Notes: generated by a model not told the origin, from the letters alone. A stretch of 64,000 bases of DNA from JAKALD01 sp963817785 (GCA_963817785.1 CAWFPL010000008.1:434001-498000), one strand, 5' to 3'; counted from the stretch's first letter, positions 34,076 to 42,991 are shown. Numbers and translations are program-made.

Positions 34076-34089
34076 TTGACCCTGGTCAA
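34076..34089. promoter_or_regulatory. FNR/ANR/DNR-type box between DUF2934-like gene and MBL-fold gene
   Basis: TTGACCCTGGTCAA, perfect TTGAY-N4-RTCAA in a 122-bp divergent promoter region (starts 33997 minus and 34120 plus). Confidence 0.75.
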
Positions 34090-34119
34090 ACCCGCTCGAA
34101 ACGGCGCACTTGAACCATA

Positions 34120-35160
34120 ATGGGACTCACCGCCGCGCCGCGACCAGGCATGCGCCCGACCTTTAGCCCCGAGCTCGTCAACGGCCCCTTCGGCGATCCG
34201 GCGCTGTACCTGGACTTCAAGTTCGAGGGGCGCGCGCTGCTGTTCGACCTGGGCGAGATCGAAGCGCTGCCGCCGCGCAAGCTTCTGCGCCTGTCCGACG
34301 TGTTCGTCTCGCACGCGCACATGGACCACTTCTGTGGTTTCGACCGGCTGCTGCGCGTCTGTCTGGGGCGCGAGACGGCGGTGCGCCTGTACGGCCCGCC
34401 CGGCTTCATCGACCGGGTCGAGCACAAGCTGGCCGCGTACACCTGGAACCTGGTGCACAACTATCCCACCGACTTCACGCTGCTCGTTCACGAGCTCACT
34501 GCCGGGCTGCACCTGCGGGCGGCGCGCTTTCGCTGCCGCGAGCGCTTCGCGCGCGAGCCGCTGCCGGAGCGCACGGCGCCGGAGGGCGTGCTGCTCGACG
34601 AGCCGGGCTTTCGGGTGCGCGCCGCCCTGCTCGAGCACGACACCGCGTGCCTGGGCTTCGCGCTCGAGGAAAAGGCGCACGTGAACGTCTGGCGCAACCG
34701 GCTCGCCGAGCTGGGCCTGGAGGTGGGTCCGTGGCTGAACGAGCTGAAGCGCGCGGTGATCGAGGGCGCGCCCGAGGACGCGCCGCTGCGCGCCTGGTGG
34801 CGCGACGCCGCGGGGCTTCACGAGCGCCGTGTCCCGCTCGGCGAGCTGAAGGCGCGCGTGCTGCAGATCGTGCCCGGCGAGAAGCTGTGCTACGTCACCG
34901 ACGTTCTCGGCAGCGAGGACAACGCGCGCCGCATCGCGGCGCTCGCGGCCGACGCCGACCTGCTGTTCATCGAGTGCGTGTTCCTCGAAGCGGACGCCGG
35001 CCACGCCGCGCGCAAGTTCCACCTCACCGCGCGCCAGGCCGGACGCATCGCGCGCGCCGCGCGCGCCAGGCTGGTGGTCCCGTTCCACTTCTCGCCGCGC
35101 TACGCCGGGCGCGAAGCCGAATTGCGGGCCGAGCTCGAGCAGGCGCGCGCGCAAGCGTAG
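34120..35160 (+). CDS. Metallo-beta-lactamase-fold hydrolase (RNase Z-like)
   Basis: 346 aa; Met11 at 34150 (MRPTFSPELVNGPFGDPALY) is a good alternative start. Zn-binding motif SHAHMDHFCGFDRLL (H-x-H-x-D-H), a later His in LLEHDTACLGFAL, YVTDVLGSEDNARR (Asp) and the C-terminal PFHFSPRY (His) complete the two-metal site. The order resembles RNase Z family hydrolases, but a tRNA-binding exosite arm is not obvious, so the substrate is uncertain. Divergent from the DUF2934-like gene across an FNR-type box. Confidence 0.85.
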   Translation: MGLTAAPRPGMRPTFSPELVNGPFGDPALYLDFKFEGRALLFDLGEIEALPPRKLLRLSDVFVSHAHMDHFCGFDRLLRVCLGRETAVRLYGPPGFIDRVEHKLAAYTWNLVHNYPTDFTLLVHELTAGLHLRAARFRCRERFAREPLPERTAPEGVLLDEPGFRVRAALLEHDTACLGFALEEKAHVNVWRNRLAELGLEVGPWLNELKRAVIEGAPEDAPLRAWWRDAAGLHERRVPLGELKARVLQIVPGEKLCYVTDVLGSEDNARRIAALAADADLLFIECVFLEADAGHAARKFHLTARQAGRIARAARARLVVPFHFSPRYAGREAELRAELEQARAQA

Positions 35161-35167
35161 CCCGGCA

Positions 35168-35560
35168 CTACAGCCTGGACTCGCCCGGATGGGCGTAGGT
35201 TTTCTCGTGCACCCGCTGGCAGTCGAAGCAGCGCAGCGCCGCGGGATAGGCGCGCAAGCGCTCCAACCCGATCTCACCGCCGCAATCCATGCAGCTTCCG
35301 TAGCTGCCCTCGGCGAGACGCGCGAGCGCCGCGTTCAGCTCGCGCAGCATGCGCAGGTCGCGCGAGACCTCGGCGTTGTCGAGGTCGGAGAGCAGGTCGG
35401 CGCTCGCCTGGTCGCCGGTATCGGTCACCGGCCCGGCGAGATCCCCGTAGTCCTCCTCCCGGGTGCGCTCGACGTCCTCCTCCAGCTCGGCCGCGAGCTT
35501 CGCGCGCCGTTCCTTGATGAGGCGCTCGAATTCGATGCTCTGCTCCCGGCTCAATGCCAT
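35168..35560 (-). CDS. DksA/TraR-family C4 zinc-finger protein
   Basis: 130 aa. A coiled-coil N-terminus (FERLIKERRAKLAAELEEDVERTREEDYGD) is followed by a four-Cys finger CMDCGGEIGLERLRAYPAALRCFDC near residues 90-114. DksA-like proteins enter the RNA polymerase secondary channel and adjust stress promoters. The acidic tip pattern D-x-A (DTGDQAS region) is only loosely kept. Not the long housekeeping DksA, more like the accessory paralogues. A perfect FNR-type box precedes it. Confidence 0.85.
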   Translation of the reverse strand: MALSREQSIEFERLIKERRAKLAAELEEDVERTREEDYGDLAGPVTDTGDQASADLLSDLDNAEVSRDLRMLRELNAALARLAEGSYGSCMDCGGEIGLERLRAYPAALRCFDCQRVHEKTYAHPGESRL

Positions 35561-35638
35561 GCCTTGTCTCCCGGCGCTCGTTGCGCATGGATCTTCGCCA
35601 CTGATGGAGCGAATCTAGCGGCCAAAGTTCCGCCCGGG

Positions 35639-35652
35639 TTGATTTCGGTCAA
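35639..35652. promoter_or_regulatory. FNR/ANR/DNR-type box upstream of dksA-like gene
   Basis: TTGATTTCGGTCAA, perfect TTGAY-N4-RTCAA; 79 bp upstream of the minus-strand dksA-like gene and 93 bp upstream of the plus-strand lipoprotein gene. Confidence 0.75.
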
Positions 35653-35745
35653 GAACTGCTGCCGCGATCGGCCAATCATGGCCCTTGGGACGTCATGTCC
35701 GGCAGACATCTGCCGGCGCAGGATCACTTTAAGAGGGGGCTTTCC

Positions 35746-36201
35746 ATGACACGGATAGACAAGGGAATTTTGATCGCACTGTTGGCGGGCGCGCTCGCCG
35801 CCTGCGAGACGCAACCCACCAAGGAGCAGATGGGCACCGTCGCGGGCGGCGTGCTGGGGGGCGTGCTTGGCGCGCAGATGGGAGAAGGACGCGGCCGCAC
35901 CGCGGCGATCGTCGTCGGCACGCTGGCGGGCGCCTACCTGGGCAGCCGCGTCGGCAAGTCGATGGACGAGAAGGATCGCGAGAAGGCCGCACAAGCGCTC
36001 GAGACCTCGCCCACCGGCAGCACCACCTCCTGGCGCAATCCCGATACCGGCAGCACCTATACCGTCACGCCGACGCGCACCTACGCGAGCGCTTCGGGCC
36101 CGTGCCGCGACTTCACCACCCGGGCGGTCATCGACGGCCGCGAAGAGGTCGTCCAGGGCACCGCATGCCGGCAGCCGGACGGCAGCTGGAAGACCATGTA
36201 G
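35746..36201 (+). CDS. Glycine-zipper surface lipoprotein (17-kDa antigen-like)
   Basis: 151 aa from ATG 35746 (AGAGGGGG upstream). Lipoprotein signal with lipobox LAAC (Cys near residue 20). A glycine-zipper hairpin (VAGGVLGGVLGAQMGEGRGRTAAIVVGTLAGAYLGSRVG) is followed by a C-terminal beta domain with PCRDFTTRAVIDGREEVVQGTACRQPDGSW, as in the Rickettsia 17-kDa / RT0821-type surface antigens. Outer-membrane lipoprotein by inference. Confidence 0.85.
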   Translation: MTRIDKGILIALLAGALAACETQPTKEQMGTVAGGVLGGVLGAQMGEGRGRTAAIVVGTLAGAYLGSRVGKSMDEKDREKAAQALETSPTGSTTSWRNPDTGSTYTVTPTRTYASASGPCRDFTTRAVIDGREEVVQGTACRQPDGSWKTM

Positions 36202-36237
36202 TCGCTTGCGGCGCAGCGATCGCGGCGAGGAGGATCG

Positions 36238-36483
36238 ATGGCAAAAGCGAAGCGCATGCGCCGCGCCAAGGCGGCGCCGAAGGCGAAGCGCAAGGCGGTG
36301 CAGGCGGGTCCCCAGCCCGAGCGCGGGGCGCTTCCGGGGCCGCAGGAGAACCCGCGCGAGCAGGAAGAGCTCGAGTCCGTCGAGGACCCGCTCCAGGACT
36401 GGCCCGAGGAAGCCGACGCCGGCGAGGACGGCTGGCTGAACGAGCGCAAGGGCGAGGACGAGGAGAAGCCGGGGGACGGCTAG
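36238..36483 (+). CDS. Small bipartite basic/acidic protein
   Basis: 81 aa with GAGGAGG 5 nt before the ATG. The first 25 residues are Lys/Arg/Ala-rich (KAKRMRRAKAAPKAKRKAV) and the rest is Glu/Asp/Pro-rich, so it is probably disordered. A histone-like nucleic-acid contact by the basic part is possible. I do not recognise a family. It lies 36 bp after the lipoprotein gene and 7 bp before the serine hydrolase. Confidence 0.6.
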   Translation: MAKAKRMRRAKAAPKAKRKAVQAGPQPERGALPGPQENPREQEELESVEDPLQDWPEEADAGEDGWLNERKGEDEEKPGDG

Positions 36484-36490
36484 CATACGT

Positions 36491-37975
36491 ATGAAACGCG
36501 CGGTGCTGGCACTCACGCTGCTCGCGATAGGTGCTCCAGCCGCACCGTTCGCCGCGCGACCCGGGCGCCCGAGCCAGCCGATGCAGGGTGCGGAGCGGAC
36601 CCTGCAGTCCATCGTTTCGCGGCTGGCGGGAAAGGACCCCTCGATCCGGAACTGCGTCCTGGCGGTCGCGAAGGGCGACGGCTCTTTCGCGTGGTCGGGC
36701 GCGGCCGGGATCGCCCATCAGGAGGGCCAGGTGCCGATGACCGCGGATACACCGATTTACATCGCGAGCGTCACCAAGCTGTACACCGCGACCGCGGTCA
36801 TGCTGCTGTACCAGCAGGGGGCGCTCTCACTGAGCGATCCGATGGCCAAGTTCCTTCCGCAGAAGCTCATTCGAGGCATCAACGTTTACAGGGGACGGGA
36901 CTACTCCAGCCAGATCACCATCGGAGACTTGCTCTCGCACCGTTCCGGCATCGCCGATTACTACTCGGAGAAGGCGAAGGACGGCAAGACCCTGGCCGAA
37001 TGGCTTCGTGAATACCCGCTGCGGCATTGGACCGTCGACGAGACGATCGCCAGGGCGCGCGAGGAGATGAAGCCCAATTTTCCGCCCGGTGCGAAGACGT
37101 CCTACTCGGACACGAACTACCAGTTGCTGGGAAAGGTCATCGAGGCGGTGACCGGCAAACCGCTCCACGCCGTATACGAGGACCTTTTCTTTCGCCCGCT
37201 CGGGCTCGAGCACACCTGGCTGATCGGCCACCCCAGGAGCCGGCTCACCGCGCAACCGGCGCCTGCGGGCGTATTTCACGGGAGCATGAACATCACTCGG
37301 TCACGCTCCAACGCGGCATACTGGGCCGACGGCGGCATCGTCTCCACGACGCGCGACATGATCGCCTTCCTGAAGGCGCTCAACGAGGGGCGGATCGTGC
37401 GCCGAGACACGCTGAAGCTGATGCACCAGTGGCACCGCTGGGAATTTCCCATCGAGTACGGATACGGGACGATGTACTTCAAGCTGCCTCGGCCCATCGG
37501 CTCCGCCAAGGGATTCCCGCCCCTGTGGGGCCACTCGGGTTCCACGGGCTCGTTCCTTTACTACTCGCAGGATCTGGACCTGTACATGGCGGGCACCATC
37601 GATCAGACGGAATCGAAGATGCAACCGTTCGTCCTGATGCTGCGCGCCATGAAGGCCGTCGAATCGGCGCTCCGCTCGCAGACGTCGAGGACCGGGCCAG
37701 CAAACGCGGCGTCCGCTTCGTCGCTGGGCGGGCTCACGCAGACCTTCCGGCGGCGCGACTACACATTCGCGGCCGTGCTGCATTTCCTCGGGGGCCCGGG
37801 CGAAGGATCCGAGCCCGAGAATCGGTTCGGCCGCATGCTGCGCTGGCCCCTTTGCGGGTCGGTCTGCGCTCGCCCGTACAATCACGCGTCAGGCGCCTTC
37901 ACTCCATACCCCCGCCATGCAACGCGACATCGACGCGTTTCTGTCGGCCCGATCGCGGGAGCAGATCGCGGCTAG
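36491..37975 (+). CDS. Secreted serine hydrolase (beta-lactamase / class C PBP-like) with anomalous C-terminal tail
   Basis: 494 aa with a signal peptide (MKRAVLALTLLAIGAPAAPFAA). Class C beta-lactamase fold: catalytic S-x-x-K in ASVTKLYTA, the YSDTNY motif near residue 205 and the third box HSGSTG. Likely a D-aminopeptidase or esterase-type hydrolase in the periplasm. The recognisable domain ends near residue 400. The last 95 residues are low-complexity, unlike the family, and run 59 bp into the GGDEF gene, which suggests loss of the original stop or a frameshift. Confidence 0.82.
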   Translation: MKRAVLALTLLAIGAPAAPFAARPGRPSQPMQGAERTLQSIVSRLAGKDPSIRNCVLAVAKGDGSFAWSGAAGIAHQEGQVPMTADTPIYIASVTKLYTATAVMLLYQQGALSLSDPMAKFLPQKLIRGINVYRGRDYSSQITIGDLLSHRSGIADYYSEKAKDGKTLAEWLREYPLRHWTVDETIARAREEMKPNFPPGAKTSYSDTNYQLLGKVIEAVTGKPLHAVYEDLFFRPLGLEHTWLIGHPRSRLTAQPAPAGVFHGSMNITRSRSNAAYWADGGIVSTTRDMIAFLKALNEGRIVRRDTLKLMHQWHRWEFPIEYGYGTMYFKLPRPIGSAKGFPPLWGHSGSTGSFLYYSQDLDLYMAGTIDQTESKMQPFVLMLRAMKAVESALRSQTSRTGPANAASASSLGGLTQTFRRRDYTFAAVLHFLGGPGEGSEPENRFGRMLRWPLCGSVCARPYNHASGAFTPYPRHATRHRRVSVGPIAGADRG

Positions 37976-38783
37976 CTCACTGGCGCTCGTTGCGTTCATC
38001 GGCGCCAGTGACTACCTGACCGGGTACGAGCTGGCGTTTTCGATCTTCTATCTGGTTCCCGTCGGGCTCGGCACGTGGTATGCAGGACCGCGGATCGGCA
38101 TCTCCGTGTGCCTTGTCTCGGCTGCAACGTGGCTGGTGGTCGACCACGCCATGGGGCATCAATACGCGCATCCGGCAATTCCCTTCTGGAATGCCACTGT
38201 TCGCCTCGGGTTCTTCGTCATCGTCGCGCATCTTCTCTGTCGTCTGCGCGCCGCACTCGACGCACAGGCTGCACTTGCGCAACAAGATGGCCTGACCGGC
38301 ATCTTGAATGCGCGTGCTTTCAGGCAGAGATACGCGACGCTTGCCGAGCTTGCCGCCCGGCACCGCCACTCGATTGCCCTGGGCTATCTCGATATCGACG
38401 GCTTCAAAGGCGTCAACGACAGCCTTGGACATAGCGCTGGCGATCAGGTTCTCAAGGCCGTGGCGAGCGCGCTCGCGACACGGCTGCGCGCGTCCGACTT
38501 CGTCGGGCGCGTCGGCGGCGACGAGTTCGCCATCCTGCTCTCGGAAACCGACCTGGCCGGCGCCCGGACCTTTTTCACCGACATGCGCGCGAAACTGCTC
38601 GATGTCGCCGCGCGCAATCGCTGGCCAATCGGCTTCAGCATCGGCGTGGCGGTCTTCCCGTCACCCTCGACGGATGCCGACGCAGCTTTCAGGCATGCGG
38701 ATGCCCTGATGTACAGAGTCAAGCGCGCGGGCAAGAACGGCCTCATGCTCGAGGAATACGTCGGCGAATCCGGGGGCGCCTGA
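37917..38783 (+). CDS. Diguanylate cyclase, membrane-bound GGDEF protein
   Basis: 288 aa. Three or four N-terminal membrane helices (SLALVAFIGASDYLTGYELAF to FFVIVAHLLCRL, about residues 20-105). The GGDEF domain from about residue 120 has DGLTGILNARAF, YLDIDGFKGVNDSLGH, the active loop RVGGDEFAILL and FSIGVAVFP. An inhibitory I-site R-x-x-D is present as RASDF five residues before the motif. Makes cyclic di-GMP from GTP. Overlaps the odd tail of the serine hydrolase. Convergent with the formamidase-like gene. Confidence 0.9.
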   Translation: MQRDIDAFLSARSREQIAASSLALVAFIGASDYLTGYELAFSIFYLVPVGLGTWYAGPRIGISVCLVSAATWLVVDHAMGHQYAHPAIPFWNATVRLGFFVIVAHLLCRLRAALDAQAALAQQDGLTGILNARAFRQRYATLAELAARHRHSIALGYLDIDGFKGVNDSLGHSAGDQVLKAVASALATRLRASDFVGRVGGDEFAILLSETDLAGARTFFTDMRAKLLDVAARNRWPIGFSIGVAVFPSPSTDADAAFRHADALMYRVKRAGKNGLMLEEYVGESGGA

Positions 38784-38866
38784 CTCCTCGCGCAGTACGG
38801 GGAGCCGAGCGCGTGCCGAAGCGGCGACGCCACATCGTTCCGCCCGCCGACCGCGGGCGGAGCCCG

Positions 38867-39982
38867 TCACGTCCAGCGCGCGAAGTCGGCCTTGCGGATG
38901 AGGCAGTGGACGCCTTTCACGTCGTCCACGACCTGCGACACCACGAAATCGCCGGCAGCGCTCAGGTAGGCATACCCGATGTCGGCGGGAACGCCGTGCA
39001 TCTCCTTCAGCACGCGCAGCGCTTCGCGCACGGCCTTGCGGCAAGCCTCGTTGAGATCGCGATCGAGCCCCACCGCGATCCAGTGCTGCGACGTCTCGGC
39101 GAACGGCCGGTCGAGCAGGCCGAGCAGCTCGCGGCTGCTCGCCGCCGGCAGCAGGCTGACCCGCAGCGTGGCGCGCAGCGGAGCTTCCAGCGCGGTGAGC
39201 GCCACTTCGCCGTGTCCCTGGGCGTAGTGCGGATCGCCCACGTAGAGGCCGGCCTCCGGCACCTGCACCGGCAGGTAGAGCGCGCTGCCGGCGACCAGGT
39301 CCTTGATGTCGATGTTGCCGCCGAACGGTCCCGGCGGAATGGAATTCAGCGCGCTGCCGCCCGCCGGGGTGACGCCGACCAGGCCGAGGAACGGCGCCAG
39401 CGGAAAGCGCAGCGCGCGATCGCGGCCGAACGCCAGGCTGCCGGTGAGATCGGGGGCCACCGGGCAGAAGAGCGACACGGTGCCCGACCTCTCGGGGTCG
39501 CTGAAATCGGGCACGAAGTGCGCATGCGGCCGTGGCGGCATCTCGCCCGGCAGCGCGCCATAGCCGTGCCGGCTGGAGATGATTCCGTACGGAGCGCGGG
39601 GCGTGAGCTCCAGGAACTCGACCTTCAGCACGTCGCCGGGCCGAGCTCCGGCCACGGCGACCGGTCCGGTCACCACGTGCGGCCCCTCGGCGTTCGCGTC
39701 GCGCGAAGCATAAGTGGCGGCGATTTCGACGGCGTCGCGCAACACGCTGGCGGGAGCGACCCCGAACTGTTTGAAGAAGGTCAGCGGGTCCCGCCCCTGG
39801 TCTTCCAGGATGCCCTCGTGCGACACGGTGTCGATGGCCACGGTCTCGCCGGAGCGCATCGTGAGCACCGGGGTCGTGTGCGCGGTGGGCAGCCAGCCCC
39901 AGAGAATGGTGGCCGGCGTCGAGGCAAGGTAATGATCGGCGGCGATCGGGCCTTCGTGCGGTTGCAGAACGAGCGTGCTCAT
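38867..39982 (-). CDS. Acetamidase/formamidase-family protein
   Basis: 371 aa. FmdA/AmdA family: SHEGILEDQGRDPLTFF, ASRDANAEGPHVVTGPVAVAGARPGDVLKVEFLELTPRAPYGII, the glycine-rich NSIPPGPFGGNIDIKDL and LYVGDPHYAQGHGEVALTALE. The family contains zinc-dependent amidases acting on formamide or acetamide. Last gene of the amino-acid transporter operon (3 bp after the RidA gene), so it may act on an imported or breakdown amide. Confidence 0.9.
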   Translation of the reverse strand: MSTLVLQPHEGPIAADHYLASTPATILWGWLPTAHTTPVLTMRSGETVAIDTVSHEGILEDQGRDPLTFFKQFGVAPASVLRDAVEIAATYASRDANAEGPHVVTGPVAVAGARPGDVLKVEFLELTPRAPYGIISSRHGYGALPGEMPPRPHAHFVPDFSDPERSGTVSLFCPVAPDLTGSLAFGRDRALRFPLAPFLGLVGVTPAGGSALNSIPPGPFGGNIDIKDLVAGSALYLPVQVPEAGLYVGDPHYAQGHGEVALTALEAPLRATLRVSLLPAASSRELLGLLDRPFAETSQHWIAVGLDRDLNEACRKAVREALRVLKEMHGVPADIGYAYLSAAGDFVVSQVVDDVKGVHCLIRKADFARWT

Positions 39983-39985
39983 GGG

Positions 39986-40393
39986 TCAGCTTTTCTCCCG
40001 GATACCGGCGATGAGGTCGATCTCGACGGCGGCGCCGACGGCGAGGCCGGAGACGCCGACGCAGGTCCGGCTGGGCAGCGGCCCGCGGAACCAGCCGGCG
40101 TAGTCGGCGTTGAACGCGGCGTAGTCGCCGAACGAGGCCAGGTAGACGCGCACCATCAGCGCGTCGTCGAGGGTGAGGCCGAACCGGGCGAGCACGGCTT
40201 CGAGGTTGCGGCGCACCTGCGCGCCCTGCGCGACGACGTCCCCGGGGACCAGCTCGCCGGTCGCCGGGTCGGTCGGCATCTGCCCGGTGACGAACAGCAA
40301 GTCGCCCCAGCGCGTCGCGTGCGAGAACGGCCCCACCGGCGGCGGCACGCCCTCCGCGCTCGAGAAGGAGAACGACTGCTTCGCGCCGCTCAT
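39986..40393 (-). CDS. RidA-family enamine/imine deaminase
   Basis: 135 aa from ATG 40393, overlapping the upstream transporter stop (ATGA). YjgF/YER057c/UK114 fold: PPVGPFSHATRWGDLLFVTGQMP, RRNLEAVLARFGLTLDDALMVRVYLA, FNADYAGWF and the closing PSRTCVGVSGLAVGAAVEIDLIAG. The Arg of SRTCVGV is the usual substrate carboxylate ligand. Hydrolyses reactive enamines formed during amino-acid catabolism, consistent with the operon. Confidence 0.92.
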   Translation of the reverse strand: MSGAKQSFSFSSAEGVPPPVGPFSHATRWGDLLFVTGQMPTDPATGELVPGDVVAQGAQVRRNLEAVLARFGLTLDDALMVRVYLASFGDYAAFNADYAGWFRGPLPSRTCVGVSGLAVGAAVEIDLIAGIREKS

Positions 40394-41976
40394 GCCGGGA
40401 TCTCCAGCGGGCGATCCGCATTCATGACTTGCAGGAATCGGGCCGTGAGCGGATGCCGCGGCCGCGTGAGGACCTCGTGCGCCAGGCCTTCCTCGGTCAC
40501 GCAGCCCTCGCTGAGGAACACCACGCGGTCCGCCACCTCCTGCGCGAAGCGCAGCTGATGGGTGGAGATGATCATGGTCAGGCCGTCCTCGAGCGCCAGC
40601 CGCCGGATCACCTCCAGCACCTCGCTGACCAGCTCCGGATCGAGCGCCGAAGTGGGCTCGTCGAGCAGCAGGACGCTGGGGCTCGGGGCCAGCGCGCGCG
40701 CGATCGCCACGCGCTGCTGCTGCCCGCCGGACAGGTGGCGCGGCAGCGCGTGAGCGCGGTGCGCGAGGCCGACCCGCTCGAGCAGCTCGCGCGCGCGGCG
40801 CTGCGCGTCCGGTTTCGACTTGCCGTACACCCAGCGCAGCGGCCCGGCGACGTTCTCCAGCGCGCTCAGGTGGCTGAACAGGTTGAACTGCTGGAACACC
40901 ATGCCCACGCCGACGCTGGTGCGCTCCCGCGCCACCTCGCGCGCGGACAGGGGCTTGCCGTCCTCGCGCTGTCCGAGATTGCGGCCGCCCACCCGCACCG
41001 CCCCGGCATCCCACGCTTCCAGCCGGTTGATACAGCGCAGCAGCGTGCTCTTGCCCGATCCGCTCGGCCCGAGCAGCGCCACGACCTCGCCGCTGCGCAC
41101 CGTGAGGTCCAGCCCGCCGAACACCGCGTGCTCCCCGTAGCGCTTGCGCAGGCCGCGCACTTCGACCGCCGCCGGCCGGCGCGCGAGCGCGGCGGCGCGC
41201 GCGGTCCGGTCGGCGGGCGCGGCGGCCACGGGCATCGGCGCCGCGGCCGCTTCGGGTGCCTGCTCGGCGGCGGCCGCCGGCGCGCGCCGCCACGGCAGCA
41301 GGCGCGCGAGAATCCGGCGCGGCCCCGGCCGGTCGAGGTCGAGCAGCGCCTCGATGACGAGCTGCAGCACGCTGAAAGCGCCGGTGAGCACGAGATACAT
41401 CACGCCCGAGGCGAAGAAGATGGAGAAAAAATCGAACGTCGAGGAGGCGAGCTGCGTGCTGCGCAGCGTCAGCTCCGGCACCGCGATCACCGAGGCGAGC
41501 GAGGAGTTCTTCAGCGCGGTCACCGCCTCGTTGCCCAGCGCCGGCACCATGGCGCGGATCGCCTGCGGCGCGATGATCCGGTGCATCAGCACCACGGGCG
41601 TCATGCCGAGCGCCTGGCCCGCCGCCACCTGCCCGGGGTCGACCCCGCGCACCCCGGAGCGCAGCATCTCCGCGATGAACGGCGCCTCGTTGGCGGACAG
41701 GGCGAGCCCCGCCGCGGCCACCGCGCTCAGCGTGAGCCCGATGTGCGGCAGGGCGTCGTAGGCGAACACCAGCTGCAGGATCAGCGGCGTGCCGCGGAAC
41801 ACGACGGCGTAGGCACGGGCGAACGCGGACAGCAGGCGAAAGCGCGACAGCTGCATGCTCGCCAGCACCAGCCCCAGCAGCAGCCCGCCGGCCAGCCCCA
41901 GGGCGGTCACCTCGAGGGTGAAGCCGATGCCCCGGAGCAGGTACGGCAGGCTGAGGTAGTGGAGGAACAGCTCCAT
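40390..41976 (-). CDS. Polar amino-acid ABC transporter, fused permease-ATPase
   Basis: 528 aa from ATG 41976 (a GTG one codon earlier overlaps the previous stop). Residues 1-215 are a HisM/GlnP-type permease with about five helices and the EAA-like loop EMLRSGVRGVDPGQVAAGQALGM. An Ala/Pro-rich linker covers about 230-265. The ATPase runs from about 270: Walker A GPSGSGKS, Q-loop VFQQFNLF, signature LSGGQQQRV, Walker B LLLDEPTSALD and the switch His in IISTHQ. Permease and ATPase are usually separate proteins. Downstream of the binding-protein gene. Confidence 0.92.
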   Translation of the reverse strand: MELFLHYLSLPYLLRGIGFTLEVTALGLAGGLLLGLVLASMQLSRFRLLSAFARAYAVVFRGTPLILQLVFAYDALPHIGLTLSAVAAAGLALSANEAPFIAEMLRSGVRGVDPGQVAAGQALGMTPVVLMHRIIAPQAIRAMVPALGNEAVTALKNSSLASVIAVPELTLRSTQLASSTFDFFSIFFASGVMYLVLTGAFSVLQLVIEALLDLDRPGPRRILARLLPWRRAPAAAAEQAPEAAAAPMPVAAAPADRTARAAALARRPAAVEVRGLRKRYGEHAVFGGLDLTVRSGEVVALLGPSGSGKSTLLRCINRLEAWDAGAVRVGGRNLGQREDGKPLSAREVARERTSVGVGMVFQQFNLFSHLSALENVAGPLRWVYGKSKPDAQRRARELLERVGLAHRAHALPRHLSGGQQQRVAIARALAPSPSVLLLDEPTSALDPELVSEVLEVIRRLALEDGLTMIISTHQLRFAQEVADRVVFLSEGCVTEEGLAHEVLTRPRHPLTARFLQVMNADRPLEIPA

Positions 41977-41978
41977 CA

Positions 41979-42911
41979 CTACTCGGTCACGAGCCGCGGG
42001 GCCTCTTCATGGCCCGCGCCGAGCGACCACTTCACGAGCAGCGCCTTCTCGACGCCGGCCTTCTGCAGCGCGCCGAGCGCGGCCACCATCGCGTCGCGCA
42101 GATCGGGCCGGGTCTTGGGCACCGCGATGCCGACCGAGTACGGCAGCGTCACCGCGACCGCCTTGGCGAGCTTGTCGGGATAGGCCTTGACCGCCTGGTC
42201 CACCGTGTTGACGTCGTTCACGTAGGTGTCGGCGCGGCCGGCGAGGATCGCCTGGATGCACTGCGCGTTGTTGTCGTAGAGCTGCAGCGTGGGGACCGGC
42301 TTCCCCGCCGCCTTGCACGGGCCGGCCAGGTTCTGCACCAGAGGCACTTCCACGAACCCGGTGTTTTCAGCCGCGGCGGTGCCGCACATCGAGGTGTTGA
42401 TGCCGGTGATCTTCTTGGGATTGCCCTTCGCCACCAGCACGCCGTCGAACACCTTCGAGTAGGTGATGAAATCGGCCGCCTTGGCGCGCTCCTTGGTCGC
42501 GTAGATGTCCGAGATGACGAAGTCCGCCTGGCCCGCCTGCAGCGTGGTCAGCAAGGCGGCGAAGGCGACCGGCTTGTAGCCCACGCTGAAGCCGAGGCAC
42601 TTGCCGATCGCCTCGCCCAGATCGACGTCGAAGCCGACGTACTTGCTCGGATCCTTGGGATCGAGCGCTTCGTAGCCGGGGGTGTGCGGGTTGAGCGCGT
42701 TGACCAGCGTCTTGCCCTTGAACTGCGGGTACTTCGCCTGCAAGGCCTGGCAGGCCGGCGGCGCGCTGATGTCCGCGGCGTGCGCGTGCCGCGGGCCCGC
42801 GGCGGCGAGCGCGCAGACGATGCCGAGGACGGCCGGCATCCAGCGCATGACCTGCAGCGGCGTCGCAGCGGCGTGCCGTTCGATGCGAGGGAAGAATCGA
42901 TTGGTGCTCAT
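41979..42911 (-). CDS. Amino-acid ABC transporter periplasmic binding protein
   Basis: 310 aa from ATG 42911 (AAGGAGC upstream). Signal peptide MRWMPAVLGIVCALAAAGPRHAHA. Family 3 binding-protein residues: YVGFDVDLGEAIGKCLGF, FAALLTTLQAGQADFVISDIYATKERAKAADFITYSKVF, QLYDNNAQCIQAILAGRADTYVNDV and YSVGIAVPK. Four Cys in the mature part could form disulfides. First gene of an operon with the fused transporter, RidA and the formamidase-like gene. Confidence 0.92.
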   Translation of the reverse strand: MSTNRFFPRIERHAAATPLQVMRWMPAVLGIVCALAAAGPRHAHAADISAPPACQALQAKYPQFKGKTLVNALNPHTPGYEALDPKDPSKYVGFDVDLGEAIGKCLGFSVGYKPVAFAALLTTLQAGQADFVISDIYATKERAKAADFITYSKVFDGVLVAKGNPKKITGINTSMCGTAAAENTGFVEVPLVQNLAGPCKAAGKPVPTLQLYDNNAQCIQAILAGRADTYVNDVNTVDQAVKAYPDKLAKAVAVTLPYSVGIAVPKTRPDLRDAMVAALGALQKAGVEKALLVKWSLGAGHEEAPRLVTE

Positions 42912-42975
42912 CAGTGTTGCTCCTTGGCGGTAGTCGATGAATGGGACATCCCCGGGTTTGCAAGAGACATGCCAC

Positions 42976-42991
42976 GCCCCGCGCGCGGGGC
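42976..42991. other. GC-rich perfect palindrome upstream of the amino-acid transporter operon
   Basis: GCCCCGCGCGCGGGGC, a 16-bp perfect palindrome followed on the plus strand by CTTTC. It lies 65 bp upstream of the binding-protein start. Could be a weak terminator for plus-strand transcripts or a leader hairpin; no T-run supports the former. Confidence 0.4.

Noticed and set aside
42976..42991. Rho-independent terminator at the GCCCCGCG/CGCGGGGC palindrome
   Set aside because: No T-run follows on either strand and no gene ends nearby to need it; listed only as a palindrome.
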